Source: Bradyrhizobium valentinum (GTDB lineage: Bacteria; Pseudomonadota; Alphaproteobacteria; Rhizobiales; Xanthobacteraceae). From it: DNA of 62,676 nucleotides. The notes beneath the pieces are model-generated. The model was given only the letters and a program-made list of their open reading frames with translations, made no database searches and was not told the origin of the DNA. The stretch spans positions 100,735-163,410 of the forward strand of contig NZ_LLXX01000161.1 of the NCBI RefSeq assembly GCF_001440405.1. Reading direction: 5' to 3'. This document shows positions 1 through 8,347 of the stretch, in pieces. The position numbers and the translations under genes were made by a program. Position 1 is the first letter of the stretch, and each line of letters opens with the position of its first letter.

Positions 1-1
1 C

Positions 2-859
2 CCCGCGAAGGGCAGGGAGAGGGAGCAGCCTCTGCTCCTCGTCGAAAAGCTCGTCAAGGAATATCCGCGTCAGGGCGCAAGCGCGGTGCTGTCAAAATTG
101 TTCTCCCGCAAGCCGCCGGTGGATGCGGAAGTATTCCGCGCAGTGGACGGCATCAGTTTCACGGTCGGCCATGGCGAGAGCGTTGGCCTCGTCGGTGAAT
201 CCGGCTGCGGCAAGTCCACGACGTCGATGATGGTGATGCGTTTGTTGGACCAGACTTCCGGCCGCATCCTGTTCGACGGCGAGGAGATCGGCGCCATCAT
301 GCCGCAGGCGTTTGCGCGACTGCCGCTGCGCAAGAGCATCCAGATGGTGTTCCAGGACCCGACCGACAGCCTCAACCCGCGCTTCACCGCCGCACGTGCC
401 ATCGCCGATCCGCTTCTCCAGCTTGGCGACATCAAGGGGCGTGACGCGCTGCGTGCCCGCTGCGAGAAACTCGCTGGCCTGGTTGGCCTTCCCGTCGACC
501 TGCTCGATCGTTTCCCGCATCAATTATCCGGCGGCCAGAAGGCACGCGTCGGCATCGCGCGCGCGATTGCGCTGCATCCAAAACTCGTCATCCTCGACGA
601 GCCGACCGCGGCGCTCGACGTCTCCGTGCAGGCCGTCGTGCTCAATCTCTTAGAGGATCTCAAGCAATCGATGGGCATGAGCTATTTGTTCGTGTCTCAT
701 GATCTGAATGTGGTGCGTTTGCTGTGCGATCGTGTCATCGTGATGCGCAGCGGGCGAATCGTCGAGCAAGGCTCGTCCGAACGTGTGCTCGGCGATCCGC
801 AGGACGCCTATACCAAGGAATTGCTGACGGCGATCCCGCATCCGCCGTTGCCGGTTTAG
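2..859 (+). CDS. Oligopeptide/dipeptide-type ABC transporter ATP-binding protein (5' end outside window)
   Basis: Cytoplasmic ATPase of a peptide or opine-type importer (DppF/OppF family). The frame is open to the left edge, so the gene starts outside the window; the GTG at 86 is internal, because residues before it (LLLVEKLVKEYPRQG) already belong to the ABC domain. Visible motifs are Walker A (GESGCGKST), the Q-loop stretch MVFQDPTDSLNPR typical of this subfamily, signature LSGGQKARV and Walker B LVILDEP, followed by the H-loop SHDLNVV. It may be a separate DppF or the second half of a fused DppD-DppF protein; the charged, proline-containing stretch at the left edge would suit an inter-domain linker. 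It precedes the atz-like module on the same strand, separated by a palindromic repeat, so a shared substrate (a nitrogen-rich compound) is possible but not shown. Confidence 0.9.
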   Translation, partial: PAKGREREQPLLLVEKLVKEYPRQGASAVLSKLFSRKPPVDAEVFRAVDGISFTVGHGESVGLVGESGCGKSTTSMMVMRLLDQTSGRILFDGEEIGAIMPQAFARLPLRKSIQMVFQDPTDSLNPRFTAARAIADPLLQLGDIKGRDALRARCEKLAGLVGLPVDLLDRFPHQLSGGQKARVGIARAIALHPKLVILDEPTAALDVSVQAVVLNLLEDLKQSMGMSYLFVSHDLNVVRLLCDRVIVMRSGRIVEQGSSERVLGDPQDAYTKELLTAIPHPPLPV

Positions 860-861
860 TT

Positions 862-938
862 GTCATGCCCCGCGAAGGCGGGGCATCCAGTAATCACCAC
901 CGGTGTTTACTGGATCGCCCACCTGCGCGGACGATGAC
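862..938. repeat. Intergenic palindromic repeat, family A
   Basis: The unit begins GTCATGCCCCGCG and closes with the near-complement CGCGGACGATGAC; an inner arm pair is CCAGTA...TACTGG. It forms a long interrupted hairpin between the ABC ATPase and atzG. Another copy of the same design is at 58624-58725 and a half copy follows at about 58835-58872. It may act as a terminator-like or mRNA-stabilising hairpin. Confidence 0.7.
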
Positions 939-954
939 AAAGAGGGAGAGTACA

Positions 955-1140
955 GTGACAGTTGAGAATCCCCTGGACGATTATATCGATGCCGTAACCA
1001 AGGCGCTGGCGCTGCCGGTCGAGGAAGCCTGGCGGCCGGCGGTGCGCGCAAACCTCGAGGTGTCGCTGAGGCTGGCGCGGCTGGTCGATGAATTCCCGCT
1101 GCCGGACGAAACCGAGCCGGCCAGTGTCTACACCACCTGA
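955..1140 (+). CDS. atzG: AtzG-like small subunit of an AtzE-type amidase (DUF4089)
   Basis: A 61-residue protein that precedes an AtzE-type amidase by 7 bases. In Pseudomonas sp. ADP the short AtzG forms a heterotetramer with AtzE and is needed for a stable, active 1-carboxybiuret amidohydrolase; the family is often missed because of its size. Here the protein is predicted all-alpha with the pattern NPLDDYIDAVTKALALP followed by an arginine-containing helix (RANLEVSLRLARLVDEFPLPDE), as expected for DUF4089. The GTG at 955 is preferred because GGGAG lies six bases upstream; an in-frame ATG at 934 lies within the preceding repeat and has no ribosome site. Tight spacing with atzE indicates an operon. 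The identification is by length, position and family pattern, so it is good but not certain. Confidence 0.8.
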   Translation: MTVENPLDDYIDAVTKALALPVEEAWRPAVRANLEVSLRLARLVDEFPLPDETEPASVYTT

Positions 1141-1147
1141 TAGCGCC

Positions 1148-2557
1148 ATGACCGTAAACACCGACGGCCTTTCGGCCCAACGTATCGCGCAAGCCGTAAC
1201 CGACCGCAAGCTTTCCGCCCTCGATGCAACCGAGGCCGCGCTGGCGCGGATCGCTGCGCACGATAGCGTGCTGAATTCCTTTACCGATATCACCGCGGAT
1301 CGTGCTCGCGCCACGACCAAAGCGATCGATGCCAAGATCGCCGCCGGTCAGAAAGTCGGACCTCTCGCCGGCGTTCCGTTCGCGGTGAAGAACCTGTTCG
1401 ACGTAAAGGGCCTCGCCACCCGCGCCGGATCTAAGATCAACCGCGATCTCGCGCTGTCATCGCGCGACGCCACGCTGATCGAGCGGATGGAGGCGGCCGG
1501 CGCCGTGCTGGTCGGCGCGCTCAACATGGGCGAATACGCCTATGATTTCACCGGCGAGAATGTGCATGACGGCCCGTCGCGTAATCCGCACGATCCGACG
1601 CGGATGAGCGGCGGCTCCTCCGGCGGTTCGGGCAGCGCGGTCGGCGGTGCGCTGGTTCCGATCGCGCTCGGATCCGACACCAACGGATCGATCCGGGTGC
1701 CGTCGTCGTTCTGCGGCGTCTTTGGCCTTAAGCCGACCTACGGCCGGCTGTCGCGGGCTCGCTCGTTTCCCTTTGTCGCAAGCCTCGATCATCTCGGTCC
1801 GTTCGCGCGCAATGTCAGCGACCTCGCGCTGGCCTATGACGCCATGCAGGGGCCGGACGCCGATGACGCGGCCTGCACGACACGCCCGGTCGAACCGGTC
1901 ACGTCAATGTTGGCCGAGGGCATCGACGGCCTGCGGGTCGCGGTCGCCGGTGGATACTTCCAGAGGAACGTCTTTCCCGAAGCGGTCGAGGCTGTTTCGC
2001 GTGTCGCGAAAGCGCTCGATGCCACGACGAAGGTTGAGATTCCCGAGGCCGCGCGCGCCCGCGCCGCGGCTTACGTGATCACGACGACCGAAGGCGCTTC
2101 GCTGCATCTCGATCGCCTGCGCAAGCGCCCGAACGATTTCGATCCGGCGGTGCGCGACCGCCTGATCGCCGGCGCCATGGTGCCGGCGCCGCTCGTCGAC
2201 CGCGCGCAAAAATTCCGACGCTGGTATCGGGCGAAAGTGCTGGAACTGTTCAAGTCGGTGGACGTCATCATCGCGCCCGCCACACCCTGCGTCGCGCCGA
2301 AACTGGGGCAGGTAAACTTTGTGCTCGACGGCGTCGAACTGCCGGTGCGCGCCAATATCGGCATCCACACCCAGCCGATTTCGTTCATCGGCCTGCCCGT
2401 GGTCGCGGTACCGGTGCCATTGGAGCCGATGCCGATCGGCGTGCAGATCATCGCTGCGCCGTGGCGGGAGGATATTGCGCTGCGCGTCGCGCACGCGCTG
2501 GAACAGATGGGCGTTGCTGCAGCGCCGCCGCCAAGGGGACTATCAAGGGGACTATGA
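1148..2557 (+). CDS. atzE: AtzE-like amidase (amidase signature family; 1-carboxybiuret-type hydrolase)
   Basis: Amidase-signature enzyme of 469 residues. The Ser-cisSer-Lys triad is visible as Lys81 (GVPFAVKNLFDV), Ser157 (MSGGSSGGSGS) and Ser181 (SDTNGSIRVPS). AtzE removes ammonia from 1-carboxybiuret to give allophanate precursors in cyanuric acid breakdown; homologues in many proteobacteria occur without any triazine pathway and probably act on related ureido or carboxamide compounds. The ATG at 1148 gives the normal family N-terminus. The stop overlaps the start of the atzH-like gene (ATGA), so the two are translationally coupled. Partner atzG lies directly upstream. The AtzE assignment over a generic amidase or GatA rests on the atzG and atzH neighbours and on allophanate hydrolase nearby. 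Confidence 0.87.
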   Translation: MTVNTDGLSAQRIAQAVTDRKLSALDATEAALARIAAHDSVLNSFTDITADRARATTKAIDAKIAAGQKVGPLAGVPFAVKNLFDVKGLATRAGSKINRDLALSSRDATLIERMEAAGAVLVGALNMGEYAYDFTGENVHDGPSRNPHDPTRMSGGSSGGSGSAVGGALVPIALGSDTNGSIRVPSSFCGVFGLKPTYGRLSRARSFPFVASLDHLGPFARNVSDLALAYDAMQGPDADDAACTTRPVEPVTSMLAEGIDGLRVAVAGGYFQRNVFPEAVEAVSRVAKALDATTKVEIPEAARARAAAYVITTTEGASLHLDRLRKRPNDFDPAVRDRLIAGAMVPAPLVDRAQKFRRWYRAKVLELFKSVDVIIAPATPCVAPKLGQVNFVLDGVELPVRANIGIHTQPISFIGLPVVAVPVPLEPMPIGVQIIAAPWREDIALRVAHALEQMGVAAAPPPRGLSRGL

Positions 2558-2958
2558 CGATGGAGATCGATCTTCCCGACGTACTGGCCGAAGTGACCGC
2601 GCAATTCGGGCGCTATGAAAACGCGCTGGTATCGAACGACGTGGCGGTGCTCGATGAATTGTTCCGCAACGATTCCCGCACGCTGCGCTACGGCATCGCT
2701 GAAAATCTCTACGGCTATGACGCGATCATGGCGTTCCGCGCCGCGCGCTCGCCGGTCGGGCTGATGCGGCGGACCGACAAGACCGTGATCACGACCTATG
2801 GCCGGGATACCGCAGTCGCCTCGACGCTGTTCTATCGCGACAACGCACCGGGCAGGGTCGGACGGCAGATGCAGACGTGGATTCGATTCCCTGAAGGTTG
2901 GCGGATTGTCGCCGCGCATGTCAGCATCATCGACGAGTATATGGGCCAAACGACATGA
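2554..2958 (+). CDS. AtzH/HpxZ-like protein (SnoaL/NTF2-fold, DUF3225)
   Basis: A 134-residue single-domain protein of the NTF2-like fold, family HpxZ/AtzH (DUF3225). Characteristic stretches are FGRYENALVSNDVAVLDELF, GIAENLYGYDAI and the C-terminal RIVAAHVSIIDEY. AtzH from the Pseudomonas ADP cyanurate operon decarboxylates dicarboxyammonia/1-carboxybiuret-related intermediates, and HpxZ is encoded beside oxalurate catabolism genes. The ATG overlaps the stop of atzE (ATGA) and its own stop overlaps the gntR start in the same way, so atzG-E-H-gntR is a tightly coupled operon. The shift from atzE is in a new frame. Function on a particular substrate is inferred from neighbours only. Confidence 0.82.
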   Translation: MTMEIDLPDVLAEVTAQFGRYENALVSNDVAVLDELFRNDSRTLRYGIAENLYGYDAIMAFRAARSPVGLMRRTDKTVITTYGRDTAVASTLFYRDNAPGRVGRQMQTWIRFPEGWRIVAAHVSIIDEYMGQTT

Positions 2959-3689
2959 GCCTGGATGATCCTGCCGCCCGCGCACCGCAGCCCGGCGCCG
3001 AATCGGGGACAACTGTTCGCCGTGTCGATCGCCCGTCGATATCACGCGACAAGGTCACGCGCGCGGAGGAACTGCGGCTGCAGCTTGCCGATGAGATCGT
3101 GCGCGGCGTGCTGCCGCCCGGCTCGGCGCTCGACGAGACCGACATCGCACGGCGGTTTTCCGTGTCGCGCACGCCGGTCCGCGAGGCGTTGCGTCAGCTC
3201 GTGGCGAGCGGCCTGGTCGAGGCGCGCGCCCATCGCGGCGCCGTGGTGGCACAGCCTTCGCTGGATCGTTTGACTGAAATGTTCGAGGCGATGGCGGAAC
3301 TGGAAGCGTTGTGCGCGGGGCTCGCCGCCGAACGGATGCCGCCGGCGGATCGCCAGAAGCTCGAAGCGATCCACGAAGAATTGCGGGTGCTCAGCCATGC
3401 CGGCAATCCCGAGCGCTTTCATGAGGTCAACGAACGCTTCCACAACGCGATCTATGCCGGCTCGCAGAATGGCTACATCGCCGAAATGACGCTGGCGACG
3501 CGGGTCCGGGTGCAGCCGTTCCGCCGCGCCCAGTTCCGCAACCTCGGGCGTCTGGCGAAATCGCATGCCGAGCACGACCGCGTCGTGGTCGCGATCATGC
3601 GCGGCGACAAGGCCGGCGCGGCGGCTGCGATGCGCGCCCATATCGAATTGGTGCGCGGGGAATATGAGATTTACGCGGTGTCGGTGTAA
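2955..3689 (+). CDS. GntR-family (FadR/FCD subfamily) transcriptional regulator
   Basis: A 244-residue regulator with an N-terminal winged HTH (about residues 35-100; GSALDETDIARRFSVSRTPVREALRQL is the classic GntR pattern) and a C-terminal all-helical FCD effector domain with the metal-ligand style residues of the family (FHEVNERFHNAIY and AEHDRVVVAI). It overlaps the atzH stop by ATGA and so is co-transcribed with the amidase genes it probably controls. A perfect-armed site of the FCD type, CCATTGT-GT-ACAATGG, lies upstream of the convergent-side atzF gene at 5640-5655, which fits control of both atz transcription units. The effector is unknown; a ureido or carboxylated nitrogen compound is a reasonable guess. 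Confidence 0.88.
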   Translation: MSLDDPAARAPQPGAESGTTVRRVDRPSISRDKVTRAEELRLQLADEIVRGVLPPGSALDETDIARRFSVSRTPVREALRQLVASGLVEARAHRGAVVAQPSLDRLTEMFEAMAELEALCAGLAAERMPPADRQKLEAIHEELRVLSHAGNPERFHEVNERFHNAIYAGSQNGYIAEMTLATRVRVQPFRRAQFRNLGRLAKSHAEHDRVVVAIMRGDKAGAAAAMRAHIELVRGEYEIYAVSV

Positions 3690-3735
3690 AAGGAGCCGCG
3701 GAGCGGCGTCTCGAAGGATGGCCACACCGGGGCTC

Positions 3736-5595
3736 TCATGGTTCGAGACGGCGCAAGAGCGCCTCCTCACCATGAGGATTACACCCCGCCTTCTCCGCCA
3801 TGAACGCGCGCCAGCCGCCGAACGATGAAATATCGCGCGCGCCGTTGATCGCGGCGGGCTCGACCACAAAGCCCTTCACGCCTCTGCCGTCGGCGAGGCG
3901 GATCGTGCCGATCCCGAGCGGCGGCGGAATCGCGGCGACGAATTTGCCGAAGGCTGCCGCCGACAGCGTCCATAGCTCCAGCTTGATCGAGCTTCCCGCG
4001 CCGGCGCCCACGCGCAGCATGCCGGGCTTCGGCGGCGTGGTGTCGAGCGCGTAGAGTTTGTAATCAGGCGCCGTCGTGGTTGCCTCAAGCAGGCGTGCGC
4101 CGAGTACCTGCAATTCGCCATTGAGCGCCATGCCGGAGAGATGCGCGCCGACCACGGCGATGGTGATTTCATCGCCGCTGGCCGCCGCCGGCAACGAAGC
4201 GAGCGGTGGCTGCGTCAGGCCCTTGGCTCCCATTTTCAGCTTGGTGTCGGCATGAAACACCCGTCCGATGCTGGCGAGCTTGGCGTCGTGTCCGGCGGAC
4301 GCCAGCAGCGTGATGCCGAACGGGATGCCGTCGGCGCGCATGGCGGCTGGCAGCGCGAGGCCGCAGAGGTCGAGCAGGTTGACGAAATTGGTGTAGGTGC
4401 CGAGCCGGCTGTTGAGCTCAATCGGATTGGCCAGCACCTGCGCGGTCGAATAGGCGGTCGGCGCTGTCGGCAGCACCATCGCGTCGAAATTGGCAAAGCT
4501 GCGCTCGGCAACGCGGCGCAGCGCCTGCAGCCGATAGAGCGCGGCAAAGGTGTCGGCGGCGGTCAGCCGCACACCGGCCGTCGTGATCTCGCGCGTCACC
4601 GGATGAATCGAATCCGGCGAGGATGCCAAGAGGTCGCGGATGACAAGATATCGTTCGGCGACCCACGGGCCCTCGTAGAGCAGCCGTGCGGTCTCATAAA
4701 ACGGTTCGAGATCGAACTCGACCAGCGTGGCGCCGAGCTGGATCCAGCGCTCAAGCGCCTCGCCATAGGCGTTCTCCGAGGCGCGGTCGCCGAAGAAAAT
4801 CAATTGGCCGTTGCGCGGCACGCCCAGCCGGAGCTTTTCGGGAACCGCGGACACTGATCCCAGCGGCCGGTCGCGCGAATACGGATCGGCGCCATCGGGG
4901 CCGGCCATCGCCGTCAGCGCAGTCATCGCATCGTCGACGGTGAGCGAGAACACCGAAATGCAGTCCAGCGTCCGGCAGGCTGGGACGAGCCCGGCGTTGG
5001 AGATCAGCCCGAGGCTCGGCTTCAGCCCGACGATGTTGTTGAGCATCGCCGGCACGCGGCCGCTTCCGGCAGTGTCCGTGCCGAGTGCGAGCGGCACCAG
5101 GCCCGCGGAAACCGCGACCGCCGAGCCCGAACTCGATCCGCCCGGAACGAGATCGCTGCGGACCGGATTGACGGGGATGCCGTAGGGCGAGCGGACGCCG
5201 ACCAGGCCTGTTGCGAACTGGTCGAGATTGGTCTTGCCGATGATGATGGCGCCGGCCGCGCGCAGTTTTGCTACCGCCGTCGAATCCTGCGCCGGGACGT
5301 AGGAAAAGGCCGGGCAGGCCGCCGTGGTCGCCATGCCCTGCACGTCGATGTTGTCCTTGACGGCAACGGGGACGCCGAGAAGCGGAAGCGCGTTCGCATC
5401 CTTGGCGGCCAGCGCTTCTGCCTCTGCCAGCGCATCCTTTTCATCGCGCAGGCTGATGAACACGGCGGGATCGTTGTGGTCGCGGATGCGCTGATAGCAG
5501 CGGGCTATGGTTTGCGCCGGGGTCATGGTCGCGGCGCGGTGCGCGGCGACAATGGCGGCAACGGTTTCAGGCGCGTCAGACCCCATGGCGGGCAA
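3736..5595 (-). CDS. atzF: Allophanate hydrolase (AtzF-like, amidase plus C-terminal domain)
   Basis: A 619-residue enzyme converting allophanate to ammonia and carbon dioxide. The N-terminal amidase-signature domain carries Lys80 (GVPVAVKDNI), Ser154 (VPGGSSSGSAV) and Ser178 (TDTAGSGRVPA). The last 160 or so residues, after the LPAAASGDE linker, are the extra domain of AtzF and of the allophanate-hydrolase half of urea amidolyase (pattern EITIAVVGAHLSGMALNGELQ), which decarboxylates the intermediate. Full length is normal for the family. It is encoded convergently to gntR, 46 bases apart. A GntR-type operator lies about 45 bases upstream of its start. Together with atzGEH it completes a route releasing ammonia from carboxybiuret-like intermediates. 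Confidence 0.9.
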   Translation of the reverse strand: MPAMGSDAPETVAAIVAAHRAATMTPAQTIARCYQRIRDHNDPAVFISLRDEKDALAEAEALAAKDANALPLLGVPVAVKDNIDVQGMATTAACPAFSYVPAQDSTAVAKLRAAGAIIIGKTNLDQFATGLVGVRSPYGIPVNPVRSDLVPGGSSSGSAVAVSAGLVPLALGTDTAGSGRVPAMLNNIVGLKPSLGLISNAGLVPACRTLDCISVFSLTVDDAMTALTAMAGPDGADPYSRDRPLGSVSAVPEKLRLGVPRNGQLIFFGDRASENAYGEALERWIQLGATLVEFDLEPFYETARLLYEGPWVAERYLVIRDLLASSPDSIHPVTREITTAGVRLTAADTFAALYRLQALRRVAERSFANFDAMVLPTAPTAYSTAQVLANPIELNSRLGTYTNFVNLLDLCGLALPAAMRADGIPFGITLLASAGHDAKLASIGRVFHADTKLKMGAKGLTQPPLASLPAAASGDEITIAVVGAHLSGMALNGELQVLGARLLEATTTAPDYKLYALDTTPPKPGMLRVGAGAGSSIKLELWTLSAAAFGKFVAAIPPPLGIGTIRLADGRGVKGFVVEPAAINGARDISSFGGWRAFMAEKAGCNPHGEEALLRRLEP

Positions 5596-5639
5596 AACTC
5601 CAGCGAGCGTAGGTTAGCCCGACTAAAGCAAGCGATGTG

Positions 5640-5655
5640 CCATTGTGTACAATGG
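5640..5655. promoter_or_regulatory. Candidate GntR/FCD operator upstream of atzF
   Basis: A 16-base inverted repeat CCATTGT-GT-ACAATGG. The core TTGTGTACAA fits the T-GT-N-AC-A layout known for FadR/FCD-type GntR regulators. It lies 45 bases before the atzF start codon, and a GntR gene is encoded two kilobases away in the partner operon. Function is inferred. Confidence 0.5.
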
Positions 5656-5793
5656 CTCGGTCAGGTCGATTCTTGAGGATAGATACTTACTTTCAAATGC
5701 TTATGATGAAAGTGCGGATGCTTTGCCAGCCCGTCACGGCTGAGCGGTGCCCAAAATTTAGGCGACGAGACCTCAGGCGAGGCGGGACCTCAA

Positions 5794-6330
5794 TCACGTG
5801 AACGCAGACAGAATCTGCAGCAGCTTCTCCCGGTTCTCCTTGCCGATCTTCTCTGCCACATGGCGCTCATGTTCGGCGGCGAGCCGCCTGAACTGCGCCA
5901 GTGCTGTCCTGCCGCGCGCGGTCAGATGCAACGCGTGCGAACGCCGGTCGGTGGCCGATCGGACGCGGCTGACGAGATCGCGATGTTCGAGACTGTCCAA
6001 CAGATGCACCAGCCGGGCGCGCTCGATCCCGAGCCGCTTGGCCACCGCCATCTGGCTCAGGCCGGGGTTGGCGCCGATCACCGTCATCACCGAATACTGC
6101 GTCGGACGGATATCGACGGCGGCGAGCGTGCGGATGAAGTCCTGAAAGATCCAGATCTGGAAGCGCCGTACCGCATACCCGGCGTGGCCCGCCAGCGCGT
6201 CGAGGCCGATGTCGAGATCGCCGGCATCGGGGCGTGAAGCGCCGTTGCCGGCTCGCTTCCGGCTGCGAGGCGCCGGCGTCTCTGCTCGCGATTTGGCCGC
6301 CCGGTTCGACACGTGGATGCTCTCCGTCAT
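5794..6330 (-). CDS. MarR-family regulator, CouR/FerR-like
   Basis: A 178-residue MarR regulator with a basic, low-complexity N-terminal tail (about residues 1-40) before the winged HTH. The recognition region reads QMAVAKRLGIERARLVHLLDSLEHRDLVSRVRSATDRRSHALHLT, with the beta-wing DRR. It is divergent from a feruloyl-CoA synthase gene, and the region between contains strong inverted repeats. In Rhodopseudomonas and other proteobacteria CouR/FerR regulators in this arrangement repress hydroxycinnamate genes and are released by the CoA thioester, so the same logic is inferred here. The ATG at 6330 is chosen over an upstream alternative (6387) that would put the start inside the operator region. 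Confidence 0.87.
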   Translation of the reverse strand: MTESIHVSNRAAKSRAETPAPRSRKRAGNGASRPDAGDLDIGLDALAGHAGYAVRRFQIWIFQDFIRTLAAVDIRPTQYSVMTVIGANPGLSQMAVAKRLGIERARLVHLLDSLEHRDLVSRVRSATDRRSHALHLTARGRTALAQFRRLAAEHERHVAEKIGKENREKLLQILSAFT

Positions 6331-6367
6331 CGTGTTCCTTCTAACGCGTCGCGGGCCTAAGGGGAAG

Positions 6368-6394
6368 ATTGTTGTTGACGACAACAATTGTTGT
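6368..6394. promoter_or_regulatory. Overlapping MarR-type inverted repeats between marR and the CoA synthase gene
   Basis: Two overlapping palindromes: ATTGTTG-N7-CAACAAT at 6368-6388 and the perfect 14-base ACAACAATTGTTGT at 6381-6394. They sit midway in the divergent intergenic region (38 bases from the marR start, 88 from the CoA synthase start). Size and symmetry fit MarR operators. Two overlapping half-site pairs would allow two dimers to bind cooperatively. Binding is inferred. Confidence 0.6.
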
Positions 6395-6481
6395 GCTCAA
6401 CATTAGGGCCAAGCAGCCCTTCGAGCTGCAGGCCGGCATGACGCACGGCGATCCCGAACGGTTCGGGCGAGGAGGAAACCC

Positions 6482-8332
6482 ATGACCATCGCTGCCACCG
6501 GCGGTGACCTGTTCGCGACACCCGCGATCATCGCCGATCGCCGCGCCGACGGCAGCATCCTTGTGAAATCGACCGTGCCGCTGCAGCCGAGCGCGCGTTG
6601 TATCGGCGACTGGCTGGAGCATTGGGCGCGGCAGGCGCCGGACCGGATCTTTCTCGCCGACCGTGCCAGCACCGATTCGCCGTGGACAACCGTCACCTAC
6701 AGGGACGCCCTGCAGCAGGTGCGCTCGGCAGCCGCCTGGATTCTCGCGCAAGGGTTAAGCGCCGAGCGTCCGCTGGTGATCCTGTCCGACAACAGCGTCG
6801 AGCATGCGCTGTTCGCGCTCGCCGCCCAGCATGTCGGCGTGCCGTCGGCCGCGATCTCGCCGGCCTATTCGCTGATGTCGAGGGACTTCGACAAGCTCAA
6901 GAGCATGGTCGAGCTGCTCGGGCCCGGCGCGATCTATGTGTCCGCCACCAAACCGTTTACCGCGGCACTGGCTGCGATCAAGCCGCTGCATTCGGCTACG
7001 ATCGTCAGCGGCAGTGCGGACGACAGGGAGGCGATCTCTTTCCGCGCCATCGCGGCCACGCCCGAAACGCCCGACGTCGAAAAGGCATTTGCCGCGATCA
7101 CACCGGACACGATCGCAAAATTCCTCTTCACCTCGGGCTCGACCGGTACGCCAAAGGCCGTGATCAACACCCAGCGCATGCTGACTTCGAGCCAGCAGGC
7201 CAAGGCGCAGACCTGGACGTTCCTCGAGAATATCGGCGTGGGTCTTGTGATCCTCGACTGGCTGCCGTGGAGCCATACCTTCGGCGCCAACCACAATTTC
7301 AATCTGGTGCTGCGCAACGGCGGCACGCTCTATGTCGACGGCGGCAAGCCGGCGCCCGGGCTGTTCGCGACCTCGTTGGCGAATCTCCGCAGCGTGATGC
7401 CGACGGTCTATTTCAACGTGCCGCGCGGCTTCGACATGCTGATCGCGGCGCTGCGCGGCGACGAAGAGTTGCGGCGAAAATTCTTCGGCGAAGTAAAATT
7501 CGCCTTCTATGCCGGCGCTGCGCTACCGCAAAATCTCTGGGATGCGCTGGAAGAGCTCTCGGTCAAGACCGTCGGCCGCGCGATGCCGATGGTGTCGGCC
7601 TGGGGCTCAACCGAGACGTCGCCTTTGGCGACGGACTGCCATTTCCAGGCCAAACGCTCCGGCAATATCGGCGTGCCTATCCCGGGGACCGAATTGAAGC
7701 TGGTGCCCTCGGGCGACAAGCTGGAGGTCCGCGTGCGCGGTCCGAACGTCACGCCCGGCTACTGGAAGGCGCCGGAATTGACCGCGCAGGCGTTCGACGC
7801 CGAAGGCTTCTATCTGATCGGCGACGCCGTGACCTTTGCCGATCCGGCGCGCCCCGAACTCGGATTGTTTTTCGACGGCCGTGTCGCCGAAGACTTCAAG
7901 CTCAATTCCGGCACCTGGGTCAGCGTTGGAACTTTGCGCGTCGCCGGCATCGCCGCGCTGGCGCCGCTGGCGCAGGATATCGTCGTCACCGGCCACGGCA
8001 GCGACGAGGTTCGTTTCCTTGTGTTTCCGAACATTGCGGCCTGCCGGTCGCATGCCGGCCTGCCCGACAGCGCTGATGTGAAAGACGTCATCTCGCACGA
8101 CAAGGTTCGCGGGGCGATCGCGCAGGGCCTTGCAAGACTGAAGGCGCAAAGCGGCCACTCGTCCGGTCACGCCACGCGTGCGCTGCTGCTGGCGGAGCCG
8201 GCCTCGGTCGACGGCGGCGAGATCACCGATAAGGGCTATATCAACCAGCGCGCGGTGCTGACGCGTCGCGCGAGCGCGGTGGCAACTCTGGACGACGATT
8301 CGTCGGCCGAATGGATCGGCTGCACCGGCTGA
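6482..8332 (+). CDS. fcs: Feruloyl-CoA synthase (hydroxycinnamate:CoA ligase)
   Basis: A 616-residue ANL-superfamily adenylating enzyme. The AMP-binding P-loop is LFTSGSTGTPKAV (about residue 218), later motifs are AWGSTETSPLATD and the hinge-region GDAVTF/FDGRVAEDFKLNSGTWVSVG. Length and the motif DWLPWSHTFGANHNFN match the feruloyl-CoA synthase group rather than short 4CL enzymes. It activates ferulate, p-coumarate or related phenylpropanoids to CoA thioesters for side-chain shortening. Start: ATG at 6482, preceded by GGAGGAAA. No enoyl-CoA hydratase/aldolase (ech) or vanillin dehydrogenase lies in the window, so the remaining steps must be elsewhere. Divergent MarR regulation is likely. 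Confidence 0.87.
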   Translation: MTIAATGGDLFATPAIIADRRADGSILVKSTVPLQPSARCIGDWLEHWARQAPDRIFLADRASTDSPWTTVTYRDALQQVRSAAAWILAQGLSAERPLVILSDNSVEHALFALAAQHVGVPSAAISPAYSLMSRDFDKLKSMVELLGPGAIYVSATKPFTAALAAIKPLHSATIVSGSADDREAISFRAIAATPETPDVEKAFAAITPDTIAKFLFTSGSTGTPKAVINTQRMLTSSQQAKAQTWTFLENIGVGLVILDWLPWSHTFGANHNFNLVLRNGGTLYVDGGKPAPGLFATSLANLRSVMPTVYFNVPRGFDMLIAALRGDEELRRKFFGEVKFAFYAGAALPQNLWDALEELSVKTVGRAMPMVSAWGSTETSPLATDCHFQAKRSGNIGVPIPGTELKLVPSGDKLEVRVRGPNVTPGYWKAPELTAQAFDAEGFYLIGDAVTFADPARPELGLFFDGRVAEDFKLNSGTWVSVGTLRVAGIAALAPLAQDIVVTGHGSDEVRFLVFPNIAACRSHAGLPDSADVKDVISHDKVRGAIAQGLARLKAQSGHSSGHATRALLLAEPASVDGGEITDKGYINQRAVLTRRASAVATLDDDSSAEWIGCTG

Positions 8333-8347
8333 GGCTTGCTTCGTCAT

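Noticed and set aside
1904..3045. Long antisense frames across atzE, atzH and the gntR start
   Set aside because: They are arginine-rich shadow frames without domains, while the plus-strand genes show complete family motifs.
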